Below the pieces are notes generated by a model. The model worked only from the letters and a program-made list of their open reading frames with translations, did not search any database and was not told the origin of the DNA. Shown piece after piece: positions 11,085 through 22,762 of a stretch of 64,000 nt of DNA. How positions within the stretch are numbered: the first letter of the stretch is position 1; each line of letters starts with the position of its first letter. The DNA comes from Adineta steineri (taxonomy: Eukaryota; Rotifera; Eurotatoria; Adinetida; Adinetidae), in NCBI GenBank assembly GCA_905250115.1, contig CAJNOI010000152.1, positions 124,001 to 188,000 of the forward strand. The letters run 5' to 3'. Both the position numbers and the translations under genes were made by a program.

Positions 11085-12090
11085 AAAACAAAATTGAAAA
11101 ATTCAGCTGAACTAAATGAATCGTTGTGAAAGTACAGAAATTGCAAGATTTATATTCTTCAATCGTCAAAAAAACACCAACTAAAAAGAACCTAGATCAT
11201 ACAACACACATTGATTCAAATCAATTCCAGAATAAAAAAACAGTTTTTTTTATTATTATTATTTTCTGTTAGTGTCCAAATGCCAAACAGAAGATAAGCA
11301 CGAATACATTGAAAAATCATTGATTATTATTAAATATTTGTTTGTTGATATTTATTTAAGTTTAGAGATGTGAGAGCATGACATTTTTTTAGGAAACTAT
11401 CATGAATATTAGTACGTGTATTCTCTTATGCTGAATTGAGAGACAGAGAGATAATTATTATCAATGCACATAGAAGAAAAGGAGAGAGTATGTCATAGAT
11501 ATATATATAATAATAGAAATCTGAGCTTATTTTTATATACTTTTTATTTAACAATTTTAGATCTTCATTTGAGCATTATTTACTTTGTGATATATATATA
11601 TATATGTAAGTATTATTGGAAGACTTTTTTGCATTGTTATGTTGAAAATGATCGGCTCAAGTCTATTCCAGAAATTTTGATGAAATTATGAGCGACTGTG
11701 TCTCTTAATAACTTATGTATTTTCATGTTATATTTGAATGCGAAGTTTTTTTTTCTTTCTAGAAAGAACATATCGATCATGAGTAATATGGAAAAAATTG
11801 TTCGCCAATTACGAACTGAAGCTGATATTAATCGAATTAAAGTATCGGTAGCATGCAAAGATTTAATTCAATACTGTCAAAATCACGAACATAAAGATGT
11901 ACTTGTACACGGCTTCGGCAAAAATCCAAATCCACATGCTGCACAAAAACCATGTGTACTTATATAAAAATTGGACATATTATTAATACAATGATTACTT
12001 TATTTAATATCATATAAAATAATTGAATACAGTAGCTTTTTTCTCTTGCTAATCATTACTACTTATTTGAAAAATTAGATCTACGTACAT
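11085..12090. repeat. Tandem duplication unit 2 (carries G-gamma copy 2)
   Basis: Direct-repeat partner of 9280-10440, diverged by point changes and indels. It holds the better preserved G-gamma copy. The acceptor-like TTTCTTTCTAG is conserved at 11752-11762. Confidence 0.75.
11779..11967 (+). CDS. Heterotrimeric G-protein gamma subunit, copy 2
   Basis: 62 residues from ATG 11779. It begins MSNMEKIVRQLRTEADINRI, continues with KVSVACKDLIQYCQNHEHKD, then NPNPH, and ends CVLI. That tail is a proper CAAX box with a terminal Ile, which in this family favours geranylgeranylation. The role would be membrane-bound partner of G-beta, signalling downstream of GPCRs such as the several encoded in this window. 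A longer in-frame start at 11698 is rejected because it would run through the pyrimidine tract/AG of a 5' splice acceptor. Single coding exon. It is the intact member of the tandem pair. Confidence 0.85.
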   Translation: MSNMEKIVRQLRTEADINRIKVSVACKDLIQYCQNHEHKDVLVHGFGKNPNPHAAQKPCVLI

Positions 12091-12370
12091 ATTATGCTTT
12101 TTGTCCTTTTACTATTGCAGTATTTTTGTTTTAAAAGTTATCCGTTTATTTTAATAAATTTGGTGGTGAAGAAAAAAAGTTGACGTTGTTTTAAGAATAT
12201 TTATAGTTCGAGTTATTACTCTGAGGAAAGCAATAACCTGCTACATTGGGTTGTTTCTGATTATTAATTGGCATGTTTTTTTCATCCCAATCATCAAACT
12301 AATTATCGATACTACCTAATAGAATTTTCCTATATACTACAAATAAAAAGACAATAGATAAATATGATTA

Positions 12371-13306
12371 TTAAATATTCATATGTTTGTATACAGGAGC
12401 TTTTATAAGTATTATTTCAGGTACAATACGTCTTCGTTGTAAATGTAATGTATGAATGAGTTTTGTTCGAAGTTCAGGTAATGATAAAATACAAACAAAA
12501 GGAAATAAAGGTATTACAAAATAGCTGAAATATATTGCATAGTCTTGAAATTCAAAGTAGATATCATCCATTAAATTCCATAGAAGAATAGTATGGGCTA
12601 CAGATAATGGTAAATAAAATATAAGATAAAGTAATGAAACTGATAATAATTGAATTGTCATTTTTCGATATTTTCGCCATTGAATTGATTGATGTATTCG
12701 AAATTTTTGCCAAATAACACGTAGAAGTAAAGCAGTACTAAATACAATAATTATTAAAACTGGTAAAATTTGATGAGCAACCGTTTGCCATATAGCAAAT
12801 GCATATATATCATATAAACAAGAATAAACACATGTTAGAGAAGAATGATCAAATAAATTTTCACATGGTGGAAAAAAATAAACAATAATATAGAAGATGA
12901 AACAGTAGAGAACGAGTACAATAAGTGGAAGATAATGAATAAAAAAACGTTTCTTTTTTGTAGATACCCATTTATCATGAAAGATTAAAATATGTCGTTC
13001 AATTGCTGCCCAAGAAATAAGAATTGTTTGTGTAATACAAAGATTCCAATCAAGAAATGTTCGAATTGTACAAAATATGTTGGGTATTCCTGATATATTT
13101 TGATATTGATAATAATATAACATCCATGGATAAACTGTTATTTCGTAAATAACAACAATGAAAAGAACGACAATAATAACATGATTATGGAGAGCATGAC
13201 GTAATACTCGATCAAAAAGAAGATGATAAAGAACAAATAATGAACAAATTATAGATGGAATAAGAAAAATAAGATATGACCAAAATGCTAGAGTATTTGG
13301 TACCAT
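12371..13306 (-). CDS. Seven-transmembrane GPCR, short rotifer type
   Basis: 311 residues with a very short N-terminus and seven hydrophobic segments. These start at FWSYLIFLIPSIICSLFVLY (TM1) and HNHVIIVVLFIVVIY (TM2), and TM3 is followed by SWAAIERHILIFH, where ERH sits in the place of the DRY box. A Cys at the top of TM3 (IFCTIR) and another in the second outer loop (LTCVYSC) can form the usual disulfide. The tail is short and basic (LQRRRIVPE). No intron. It fits rhodopsin-like receptors, but the exact subfamily is not recognised; ligand unknown. It faces away from the G-gamma genes, and no functional link is implied. Confidence 0.8.
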   Translation of the reverse strand: MVPNTLAFWSYLIFLIPSIICSLFVLYHLLFDRVLRHALHNHVIIVVLFIVVIYEITVYPWMLYYYQYQNISGIPNIFCTIRTFLDWNLCITQTILISWAAIERHILIFHDKWVSTKKKRFFIHYLPLIVLVLYCFIFYIIVYFFPPCENLFDHSSLTCVYSCLYDIYAFAIWQTVAHQILPVLIIIVFSTALLLRVIWQKFRIHQSIQWRKYRKMTIQLLSVSLLYLIFYLPLSVAHTILLWNLMDDIYFEFQDYAIYFSYFVIPLFPFVCILSLPELRTKLIHTLHLQRRRIVPEIILIKAPVYKHMNI

Positions 13307-14107
13307 ACTTTGAAAGATTTAAATTCTTTGAATGAATGCGAAGTGAAGAAAAAACAAAATATTGAATTTACTTAGTATTCTACATCGTTCAGTTAATAAT
13401 TATAAACATGTTCATTCCTTTCCTCTTTTTTTTTGAAGATATGACAAACAAAAAAAGACATGTTTTTCATTATAGATAAATCAATTTGATAAAGAAAAAA
13501 ACACAAGTTCATTATAAAGATCATATTACAAAAAAAATGATTTCAATATAATTATTTTTTCTTCATAATCAATACACAATTATGAGAAAGGAAACAAGAT
13601 CTCGTTTTACACAAAAATAATCAAAAAAAAAGAATTTTCACTGCGCATTAAATTCACTTCTGTTTTTTACAGTGGTATAAGGAATCGAAAACATATTGCC
13701 ATTCGAAGTAGCAATAAAAATGCAGAGTTTTTATCAGTATATAAAGGAACTGGAAATATATGTTATCTGTCACAATCATTTTACTTGTTCTACCAATAGT
13801 TTGTCGGGTGTTGGTGTGATTGATAGATGGTTATAGGCCACATCCCATCAATAAACTTCGACAAAAACGGATAGATTCACATATCTTAGCAAAAGACTCG
13901 TAATGAGAAAACTAATTCTATGAAAAATATCTAGAAGATATTTATCAATCTCTTTTAAAGTTAAAACGTTATAAGTAAAAACAACAGCTTGAATTGAATA
14001 AAAAGAAATTGTTTGAATTTTGTAGTGTGTACATGTCGGTTTGTCCGAGTGTAACACGATGACGTTTTGTCCGCAGTTTTGTTAACCTTTCTCAGCAACT
14101 AAGTTGT
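13307..14107. other. Intergenic region upstream of the short GPCR
   Basis: AT-rich promoter-side region of the minus-strand GPCR. It holds no recognisable gene; the open frame at 13848-14057 lacks any family signal. Confidence 0.5.
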
Positions 14108-14178
14108 GTAGAAGGTGCGGGTGTGGGTGTGTATATGAATAACAAGTCAATCACCCACACTCACACCCTATTCTACGA
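14108..14178. repeat. Telomere-like fold-back cassette 5
   Basis: G arm GGTGCGGGTGTGGGTGTG, loop TATATGAATAACAAGTCAAT, C arm CACCCACACTCACACCCTA. The palindrome extends outside the repeat as GTAGAA / TTCTAC. It lies about 170 nt downstream of the receptor B stop. Confidence 0.85.
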
Positions 14179-14349
14179 CTAACCAACGAAATGTTGACTT
14201 AAAAGCAAGTAACTACTTCGACAATTTATTACTGAATATTTAATGAACAACATCAAAAGCAACAAATATATTTCATAATGTAAATATCTCATTCATGTTG
14301 ATTTGATCGCTGTAGCGGTCATCGTTGTTGCTTCTTTTATATCTTCCTG

Positions 14350-17300
14350 TTATTGTTTTGTCAGTAATTGAAATAGTTTCTTTCCAAGCACTGTATCGCG
14401 GAATTCTTTTTTGTATGCACTCGACGGCAGAACATAGAGAACAAATCCAAGTACTTGTGGCGCATAGGACAGAAGAAAGGCGATAATCAATGTATGATGT
14501 TTCCATTCACTGATGGCAGTGCAAGCAAAGGTAAATGACAGAATGGCTTCAGGTATGGCAGACAGAACAATAATCAACGGCATTATATAAAGCTCCTTTT
14601 GTGTAGAGAATTCCTTTCTTAAGAGTTGTTTCAAAGTAACCTTCCCTTGGGTCGTCTTCGCTCTATTGCGAGCGAGCCGTATTATAAGAAAGGTAATCGC
14701 GCTGACCTGAATGATGAAAGGAGCGACATAGTGGAAAAGGGAGGTGATTCGATCATACTTGGCCACTATACTCCGATGAAAATCGGACACACATATAAGG
14801 ATTAGAGACCGGGGCTGACGAATAGTTGTGTAGAAAATAATTTCATGAATATGCATGCTGCAAAGGACAAGAAATGTAATGATGCTGCAAACGAGAGCAA
14901 TGCGAGGTTTATTCAGAACTGATGTTGTCGGAGACATTCCGATGAGAAGGCGATTAACAGTTATCCAGCTTGTTAACCAATATACGGTACGCTTGAAAAT
15001 GGAGAGGAGATAACTGATGCTCTTGCAAGAGACATCATTCGATATGCCGAATGTGCTTGCAAGGATATGGATGAATTTGAAGAGTAGGCAGAGCAAAGAG
15101 AGTTGATTAAAGATAGAAACAATGAGAAGATACTGGCCGACGGCGCCTTTTTGCGGTTGAGCTCGTCTAAATGTCAGCAGAGAACACAAATTGCAAAAGA
15201 GGCCAAGTAAAAAGAGTACAGAAGCCAAGGCGATATAGATGACTTGAATTCGACTGGAAACAGAAACTAACAGGGAATCTAGCGTGAAGCCAAACGCTTG
15301 CATGTTAAGTTCACATTGTGCGCCTTGATAGCAATGAGGGCAGAGGCAGATGAAATCGTTTGCGTCTGATGGATGTCCCTGTATACATTTTCCACCGGAT
15401 AGACACGAGTCACAACGATCAAGAAGTGGATTGTAAAGGAAGCATTCAACCCGGCTGGAGCTTTTTTCACAAATGCACAAATAATTGGAGTCGTAAAAAC
15501 AAAAGTTGTCGCTGTTGTTATTACATATATTATGGTAACCAAACACAGGTGGAATATTAGGCGGATGGTCTAATATATGAGAAAAGTTTTAGCACACAAA
15601 AAATTATCAATATATCCAGGGAGATCAGACAGAGTTAAACAGATAGTTTTTGACATCTTCCTAAGTTCTGCTTTATTCTAAACACTCCATCATGTTGTAA
15701 AGACTAAAATCAGATGAAGTGAAATAACTATTGATGTACGCCTTCTGCTGTTTTTAGGAATCCATATTCAAATTGATACACACCGAAAACTTTCTACTGA
15801 TTTGCAATTCTTTTTAAAATTCAGAAAGTCATAGTTGGCGTTGATCATTTGTGTCAATAGAGACTCGGGCATGTTCTCAAAAACAAAAACACTTCAACTT
15901 ACCTTTGGACAGGAGAGTCATAGCATTTGGACATCGATGAGGCATCGAACTAATATTAATGATCTGAGCGTTCGGTTGCGAATAGAGAAGAAATAACTGT
16001 GGATTCGAGAAACTGTCGGAATATGTCTTCAAAATTCCAAGAACTGGAGGAAATTGACCCTCGTAACGATATTCAAACGACAGCGGAACCCATAGCGCAG
16101 CTGCTTGATATTCAATAATAAGTTCAAACGAGCTATCCACAACATTGTATAACTGAATGACTGAGGCTTGAACTGCCATAGGTACGTCAAGCTCGACTCG
16201 AATGACCGATCTCTTGTCTTCACATCGATCACCGTAGTAGTGCTGAGTGCAAAGACAGTGAAAAGGTTGCTTACCACTGCGATCGTTGGTCAAATAGCAA
16301 GTTCCATTGTTAGTACATGGATTCGGATCGCATGCGTCGTGATGCAAATGACACCGAGGTCCGAAATGATGATATGGGCACATGCAGAATGGATTATTCG
16401 TGTTTGCCAATTGTCCGCGATATTCCGGTTTGCAAAGAGACTTCAATGAACAATAAGTGTCACATTTCGGTTCATTATTCTCACAATTTAATCCAAAGAA
16501 ACCACGGTTACAAGTACAATAAACTGTTGGGTAGTTATTGAGAATAGGTTTGCATACAGCATTCATTGGACATTGAGAATGTTTAAAACATGGATCTAAT
16601 GATCCATTCCCATACCACAGTGGAAACTTCAGTATAGCGGCCAAGCGATGGGAGGGCAAGAAATCAAAATAAATAGGAAAATGAAAAGAACCCATCTCAT
16701 TCACCGAGTAATTATTATGGGATCCGTAAATATCGAAGTGAACAGCGTATGGATGCGTTCGCTCGATATCGGTTTGATTGAAGTAACGATTCTTGCCATA
16801 TTTCAACATTTCTTCCGATCGAGAATAGAGTAGGTGAAATTTTTGTTTGGCAATTCCCAATGCTCTATTGTAGTAGAATTCATAATGATCGACAGTGTTA
16901 CCATTGAAGACAAGACGTGCTTGAATACTTATTACATCTTCTGGTGACTGATCAACGTGTGTGATTATAGATAGACGATCACTAAAGAATTCACAGCGTT
17001 CACCGTAATACGTAGGTGGACATAAGCACTGTGTGGTATCGTTTCTGAAAACAGCCACTCCACGATTGCATACATAAGATATTTCTGGATTTTCTCTCAC
17101 GTCGTTTGATAGCTGAACACGGGCCGTTTTAATTAATGGCGCTGCTGGGGTGATGGGGTATGGATAATAGCCCCACTCCACATTTTTTATAGGAACTCGT
17201 CGCGAGCTTTTTTTGTTGCGGTAGAATCTTTGGTCGTCTCTGTCAGAATGTGGTGAGCAACCGTATTCATCTTCACCATAGGGAAGGCACTCGTGTTTTT

Positions 17301-20300
17301 TATTGCAGCGCGCGTTAGAGGCACAAGATCCATCACGACAAAGTACGTCTTTCGGACCCGAGCAAGTAGAGTTTTTGCTCCGATATGAACAAAAAGTTGC
17401 ATTCTGACAGATCGATCCTGTACAAACTTCAGAATAGCTGACATATCGATTGTCACAATTAATCTCCATTCCAATCATAATATCACGACGTGGGTCTCGA
17501 AACGTATTTTTCTCATCAATATCGCCTTCACAATTTTTCGTATAATCACCAATCTGTGTTAAATTAATACATGGTCGAAAGGTATCAATATCAAGGGGAT
17601 TTTTAACATTAGCCAAATAACAGGGATATTCGTGTGAACGATTACACAAAGTCGGAAACGGTCGGGAATAAGACAGATTGCGACAATTAGCGATACGGTC
17701 TATCAAACTCACTAGCTTTTTATTATGAGGCGACCAATTGTGCTCATAAAGAGTAATGGCTTCTTCATCGGACGCATCTGAACAATCCCATTCGCCATCA
17801 CAGACCCATGCCAAACCAATGCACTGACCTGTTTGGCATTGATATTGATCTTTACGGCAAACCCAAAAATGACAAAATGAAGGCAATTCATCTGTATGTC
17901 CGAAGAGATCCCATGTCCCGTCACAGTATGCCCGAAAGGGTATCACAGTAGAATAGCTTGTGTTATGACTGGAATTGTAAATCCAAGAACTTGTGATATA
18001 ATCCTTCAGCAGCTGACAATTGAGATCGTCCCGATGAAGACAGTGAATATCTGCGAGAGAAAGATCGGTTCCATACAAATCCTCATCGAAACTATTCGTG
18101 CAAAAATGGGCTTTGTCTCCTAAGTTTCCTGCGGGCATGCATGAATACTGCTCTTCCGAACATAGAAATCGATGCTTACGAAGTTTCCAACATGGTGCTT
18201 CATTCAAAGTAATATTTATAAAAGAGATATTTTCATCCGTAGTATCACCACAATCCCATATCTGATCCATAATGCGATATTGAGAAATACCCGGTCCCCA
18301 TGTTTCACATATGTCGAGGAAAGCGTATGGTTGCCCGTTGAACGTACGAGAATTGAACAACAAAGACACATTATATTGAATGGATGAGGTAGAGTTTTTC
18401 CGAGCAGATGCACAAAAAGAATATTCAAATCGATTCCAACGTGTAAAGTGGTTAGAAACTGAAAAATTGTTTTTGAAATCTATATATCCTTGGTAATCTC
18501 GGCATTTGATGCTACCATTCATTACAAAGAAATCAGGTGCTTTTTCATCTTTCCAATCTCGCTTCCATTGATAGCGCATGAAAACATAAGGTCGAATTAG
18601 TCCACCTCGTGGATAAAAATAACTTGCATCATCGACACATACAGTCTCCATGACTTGAGTACAGTTCATGTGATCGCATGGGCAGTCACGCTCAATACCT
18701 TGAGAAAGAGCACATCGTATTAAATAGATACATTTGTCAATATCTGACATTGTTGTATCTTTCATGCTAACGCTCAGATCATCAAAACCGACTTTATTCG
18801 TGCAAGCACCATTTGTCTTTGTCCATAAGCGCTGTGTCAAATCCATCTCACACTGATAATTCAAGTTTCGTAAATTAAAGCAGTTCTCTTTCCAATCAAG
18901 AAACCTTTGATACGGAGATCGTGCAAGTATCCAAATGCATTCTCCGTCTCCACACGAAAACTCGAGACTTTTACATGTATGGTCATCACATTGAGTACGA
19001 GCTGGTCCAAATGAGCAGTTGTACGATGTTGCAATATTGCCTTTGCGTTTCTCATCGCTCCCATCCATGCAGTCTAGTTCACCTTTCAGAACGCACGCAT
19101 TTAATAGAAGAAGTACCCAAAAAAAAATAGAGCTAAGGTGCCACTTATCTCTCTTTTGCCTATTTTTTTATGTTTCTAGCAATTCAGTTCAGCATATTGA
19201 ATGCATTACGGGTAACAATGTATAGAAATACTTTTGTCGTAGGTATAGTTTTGGGTAACAGAAATTCTATCTTTGACGCATTCTGTATGAGTTGACTACA
19301 TGCTCATTATATTGATCAAAGCTCTAGATCTAAAATTCCAATTAAAGCTCACAGAGCATTGTTTGAATAACACTTATTTTGTTTGTAATGATTCATGGAT
19401 TGTAACGATATACGCCACTTATTCTCATTAAATCGATCTAACTATTTGCCTGTCAAAGAGTCATTAAGGGATGCAACAAATCCGAACTCTTGAATGTGAC
19501 GTGGATTTGAGGCCTTGGATACAAACCCAAATATATTTCGAGATTTATTGCATCCCTAGAGTCACTTCAATTGCCATGGTCAATCAACGTGCTAGTAATT
19601 ATCAGCTTACTCTACCTCCATCATTCCTTATACCTGTTTGATTCGAAGGGATGATTATATCTATGAATTACTTATGTTCAGATTTTTCAAAACTACATGC
19701 ACTTCCTGTTAGAATCAAACACCGTTGTATTCTCTTCTCAACTAGTCTGATATTCTAGGTTTAAGCGCAGGCAACATGTTTGTTAAACTTACTTACCGTC
19801 AAGCCAGTACTCTTCTGCGATACACATTCCATTTGTGCAACGATATTCATCCTCTTCACATTCGTTAAATTCCAATTTATCACAATTCTCTTCATCAAGC
19901 CCATCCATGCATTGTTGATGTGTATCACAGATATCTCGCCAATCTAAACAGAGCAACCCATAAACGCAATCTGACATTTTGAGAGTTTTGTAGCAGATAA
20001 TGGCACCATACTCTTGAATACCCCATTGATCACTTTTCTTCTGTTCGAACTGCGCATCAATAGCTGCTTCAAAAGACTTAGATTCGTGTGTCAGTTGGTA
20101 CTCACAAAATTTGCCAAAAGTACCCGACTTCGTACATTGGCAGAGAAAGCAGTTTTCATCAAAATATATCGAAGAATTGTAGAAGATACTTGCATATTTA
20201 TCAGCCATTTCAACACTTGAACTCCATAAAAGTACTTCACTCGGTCGAATGCGTTTTTCAATTAAGTCAGTAAAATTCCACTGGTGTCCATCATTTTGGC

Positions 20301-20505
20301 AGGTATTGAATGATACTTCCATATTTCGAGTAACGTCATTCAACCGTCGACAATGCGGCACGGTTTCTCCTTCTTTCGTGTAATAAATGCAATCGAAATG
20401 TTCCATTGGGTTACTTGCTTCGGTCTCATACAGGAGCATCTGTCCTCGATCCACACTCATCATACTGAACAGCACGGTCACAACAGTGCACAACCATAGT
20501 TCCAT
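14350..20505 (-). CDS. LDLa/EGF-ectodomain seven-transmembrane receptor, copy B (intact)
   Basis: Exons (minus strand) 19797-20505, 15903-19082 and 14350-15569, 5,109 nt, 1,702 residues; both introns are phase 1 (714 and 333 nt). A signal peptide (MELWLCTVVTVLFSMMSVDRG) is followed by an EGF-like knot (CTKSGTFGKFCEYQ), LDLa modules (CMDGLDEENC; CTNGMCIAEEYWLDGELDC; CDGEWDCSDASDEE; CLPYGEDEYGC), many N-glycosylation sequons, four further EGF modules (CLCPPTYYGERC, CTCNRGFFGLNC, CMCPYHHFGPRC, CLCTQHYYGDRC), and a 7TM region at about residues 1400-1690. TM3 ends WITVNRLLIG in place of DRY, and a short Cys-rich stalk lies just outside TM1. It is full-length and collinear with copy A, but on the other strand. 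It is a presumed surface receptor for a protein or lipoprotein ligand, which is inference only. Confidence 0.88.
19468..19556. repeat. Miniature inverted repeat in receptor B intron 1
   Basis: Fifteen-base arms GGGATGCAACAAATC and GATTTATTGCATCCC (one mismatch) bound an 89-nt segment inside the large first intron. It could be a very short MITE or a hairpin remnant. No clear target-site duplication was seen. Confidence 0.5.
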
Positions 20506-21510
20506 TTTTACAGACTATACATAAAAAAAACATCATTTTCTAATAATTGCTAACATTAGCTAGGGGTCAGTCATGTTTCTTTATATAGCAGAAATATTAG
20601 TGGCTTTTATTTCTGCTCATTAATCTTTTCTCGGCAAGTAAAAGTCTGGCGAGGAAACAGCTGTCTACACGACACCAGTGTCATCACATATATGATACAT
20701 GTCCAATCAGACCCTTAACTCTGTCATGGATACTAATAAAGCAATATGCATACTGATGCTATTTAACGTATAACTTCTTGAGTACTATATGATATTTAGT
20801 TCACTATTACCTAAAAGATTCACCTAAATAGTGCTAAAAAAGTGATCTTCTACTCCTCTTCAGTAAATAAAAGTAGACGAAAGTGAGACAATAAATGTAC
20901 AAAGTTGAGATATCGCAATCTTGTGAAATTGTCTTCTCATCAAGCAAAGATCGTTATAATTATAATCAAAAACAAATTGTGATAGAGAAAAGAAATCTAC
21001 TTGGACCTACAGAAACTAGCTAAGACAACATATTCATCTCAATTCCCTACATCGATTCTGCTCCAAAACATGATATTCAGCGTCTCTGCCAAACACACGC
21101 GCCTATTTTTTTAAATTATAAATGTGCGTGTCTATGCGATGGCGACGTATATTTTACTCAATTGCACGTTCTTCTATGTGCAGTCTCCTGTCTCAATCGA
21201 CATGTTGATAACGCATATTTATCCTTCTTCCAGACATGTTTTTTGACGGCTTACGAAGCACGTACATGAAGAAAACTATCGATTTCATTATTAGCTTCAG
21301 TTCTGAACAGGATGAGGATGAAGGTGGATTGTCAGTTAATAATTTTTAGCTTAAGGGAAATAATACCAAACGAAGCTACCACGGGTTTGCGTGAATGACA
21401 CCCACCCCTCAATTTTTTCTGTATTTCTTTTACGAGTGTTATTCAAAAGCAAATAAATAGTTGGCTAATCCAAAGTTTTGTAATTTAATTTCCTTTTAGT
21501 TATTCATGAT
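20506..21510. other. Intergenic upstream of receptor B
   Basis: Promoter side of receptor B. No coding frame or structured RNA was recognised. Confidence 0.5.
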
Positions 21511-21511
21511 T

Positions 21512-21569
21512 TGGGTGTGGGTGAATACATGTAGATGACAGACACAGATAATATTTACACTCACTCATA
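21512..21569. repeat. Telomere-like fold-back cassette 6
   Basis: G arm TGGGTGTGGGTG, an AT-rich loop of about 30 nt, and a weak C arm ACACTCACTCAT. Degenerate member, about 190 nt downstream of the LURP-like gene stop. Confidence 0.6.
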
Positions 21570-21762
21570 GTATTTAATAAGAACAACTTAAGAAAAGAAA
21601 CAATAGCAATAAACAATATTAATATATAATCATATACAGCTAATGAATTATATCATAGAAATTTTTCTCTTCATTATCGTATTTATTAGCAAAAAATCTA
21701 ATAGATATGAGAAAATTTTTAAACTAAAAGACTAATCGTAAATAGTAAATTTTGGTTTTGAA

Positions 21763-22374
21763 TCATTTATTAATAGTTGGTTGTAAGTTTTCCGTATGAT
21801 GTGTAATTGTTAAAGCCAAGAAAAGTATTGCATCAGGCACTTTAGTTATAAAGATTTTCAAATCATATTTATATTTTAATCCACTACGCCATATTGAACG
21901 ATAACGAAATTGAGCTTGTACTTCCTTAGATACTTCTTCATAAACTTTTATGGTTTTTCTAAACATATTACGTTTTACAATAAGGCTTACACCATTCCAT
22001 CGAATTTGATATTTGCTTGAAAAAACTTTCGAAATACGTTTCATAGTTCCTTTTATCCATTTACTTGATTTTTCATCATATATCAAAAGGTTAACATCGA
22101 ATATACCATTTGTCCATTTACCTTCAACTTTACCCACCATCTTTTTTGTACGATAATCACCAAGTATAATCATATCAAGATCGGTAGAAATAGTTCGTAT
22201 TAGATATAAACGATTTTTTTCTCTTGAATCGAAGACTGAAAAATCAGTTAATGGTTTGAATTTAGGTGGTTTATCTTGTATTATTACATACGATCGAATT
22301 ACACTTTTTGATTGAATACATTTAATTGTAATAAAAAATAATAATAATATCAATGAAAATAATCTCAACTTCAT
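21763..22374 (-). CDS. Secreted LURP-one/tubby-C-like protein
   Basis: 203 residues with a clear signal peptide (MKLRLFSLILLLFFITIKC). The mature part is a run of beta strands (LYLIRTISTDLDMIILGDYR, VGKVEGKWTNGIFDVNLLIY, YQIRWNGVSLIVKRN) and ends with a hydrophobic helix, VPDAILFLALTITHHTEN. That tail is typical of the LURP-one-related / tubby C-terminal-like fold, a 12-strand barrel around a hydrophobic helix. The fold also underlies phospholipid scramblases, but members here are usually cytosolic, so a secreted form is unusual. No intron. The family call rests on the strand pattern and the final helix only; function is unknown. Confidence 0.6.
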   Translation of the reverse strand: MKLRLFSLILLLFFITIKCIQSKSVIRSYVIIQDKPPKFKPLTDFSVFDSREKNRLYLIRTISTDLDMIILGDYRTKKMVGKVEGKWTNGIFDVNLLIYDEKSSKWIKGTMKRISKVFSSKYQIRWNGVSLIVKRNMFRKTIKVYEEVSKEVQAQFRYRSIWRSGLKYKYDLKIFITKVPDAILFLALTITHHTENLQPTINK

Positions 22375-22657
22375 TATGGAGAAAATATAGATATGTTATT
22401 TAGTTTCGATATCCGTCTACAGTTATTAACGGAAAGAACGATAAACTTTCATCGACTGTCAAGTTAATTTCTCGCAAATATATGTCTCGTAGATAAAACG
22501 AGAAGTACTGTGTCATTTTCTCTTTCCCGTAATCATAGAGAATGAAAAAATAAGATTAAGTAAAGAATAAACCTTGATAATAGAAATATATATTCTAGTT
22601 GACAGCACGATGTTATCAAGATATGTTGAGTTTATCCAAAAAAAAGAAAAGGATACC

Positions 22658-22703
22658 ATCTTGAGGGTGTGGGTATTCTTTTTATTTTATATAAACACTC
22701 AAA
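22658..22703. repeat. Telomere-like fold-back cassette 7
   Basis: Short, clean end: ATCTTGAGGGTGTGGG, AT loop of about 20 nt, then ACACTCAAAG. Shows the shared CTTGAG terminus. Confidence 0.7.
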
Positions 22704-22762
22704 GAAAAGTCAGTATTACATAAACGAGTACGAACACCATTATAGATACATAAAACTCATGA

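Noticed and set aside
14273-14506. Open frame overlapping the end of receptor B
   Set aside because: Shadow of the receptor frame.
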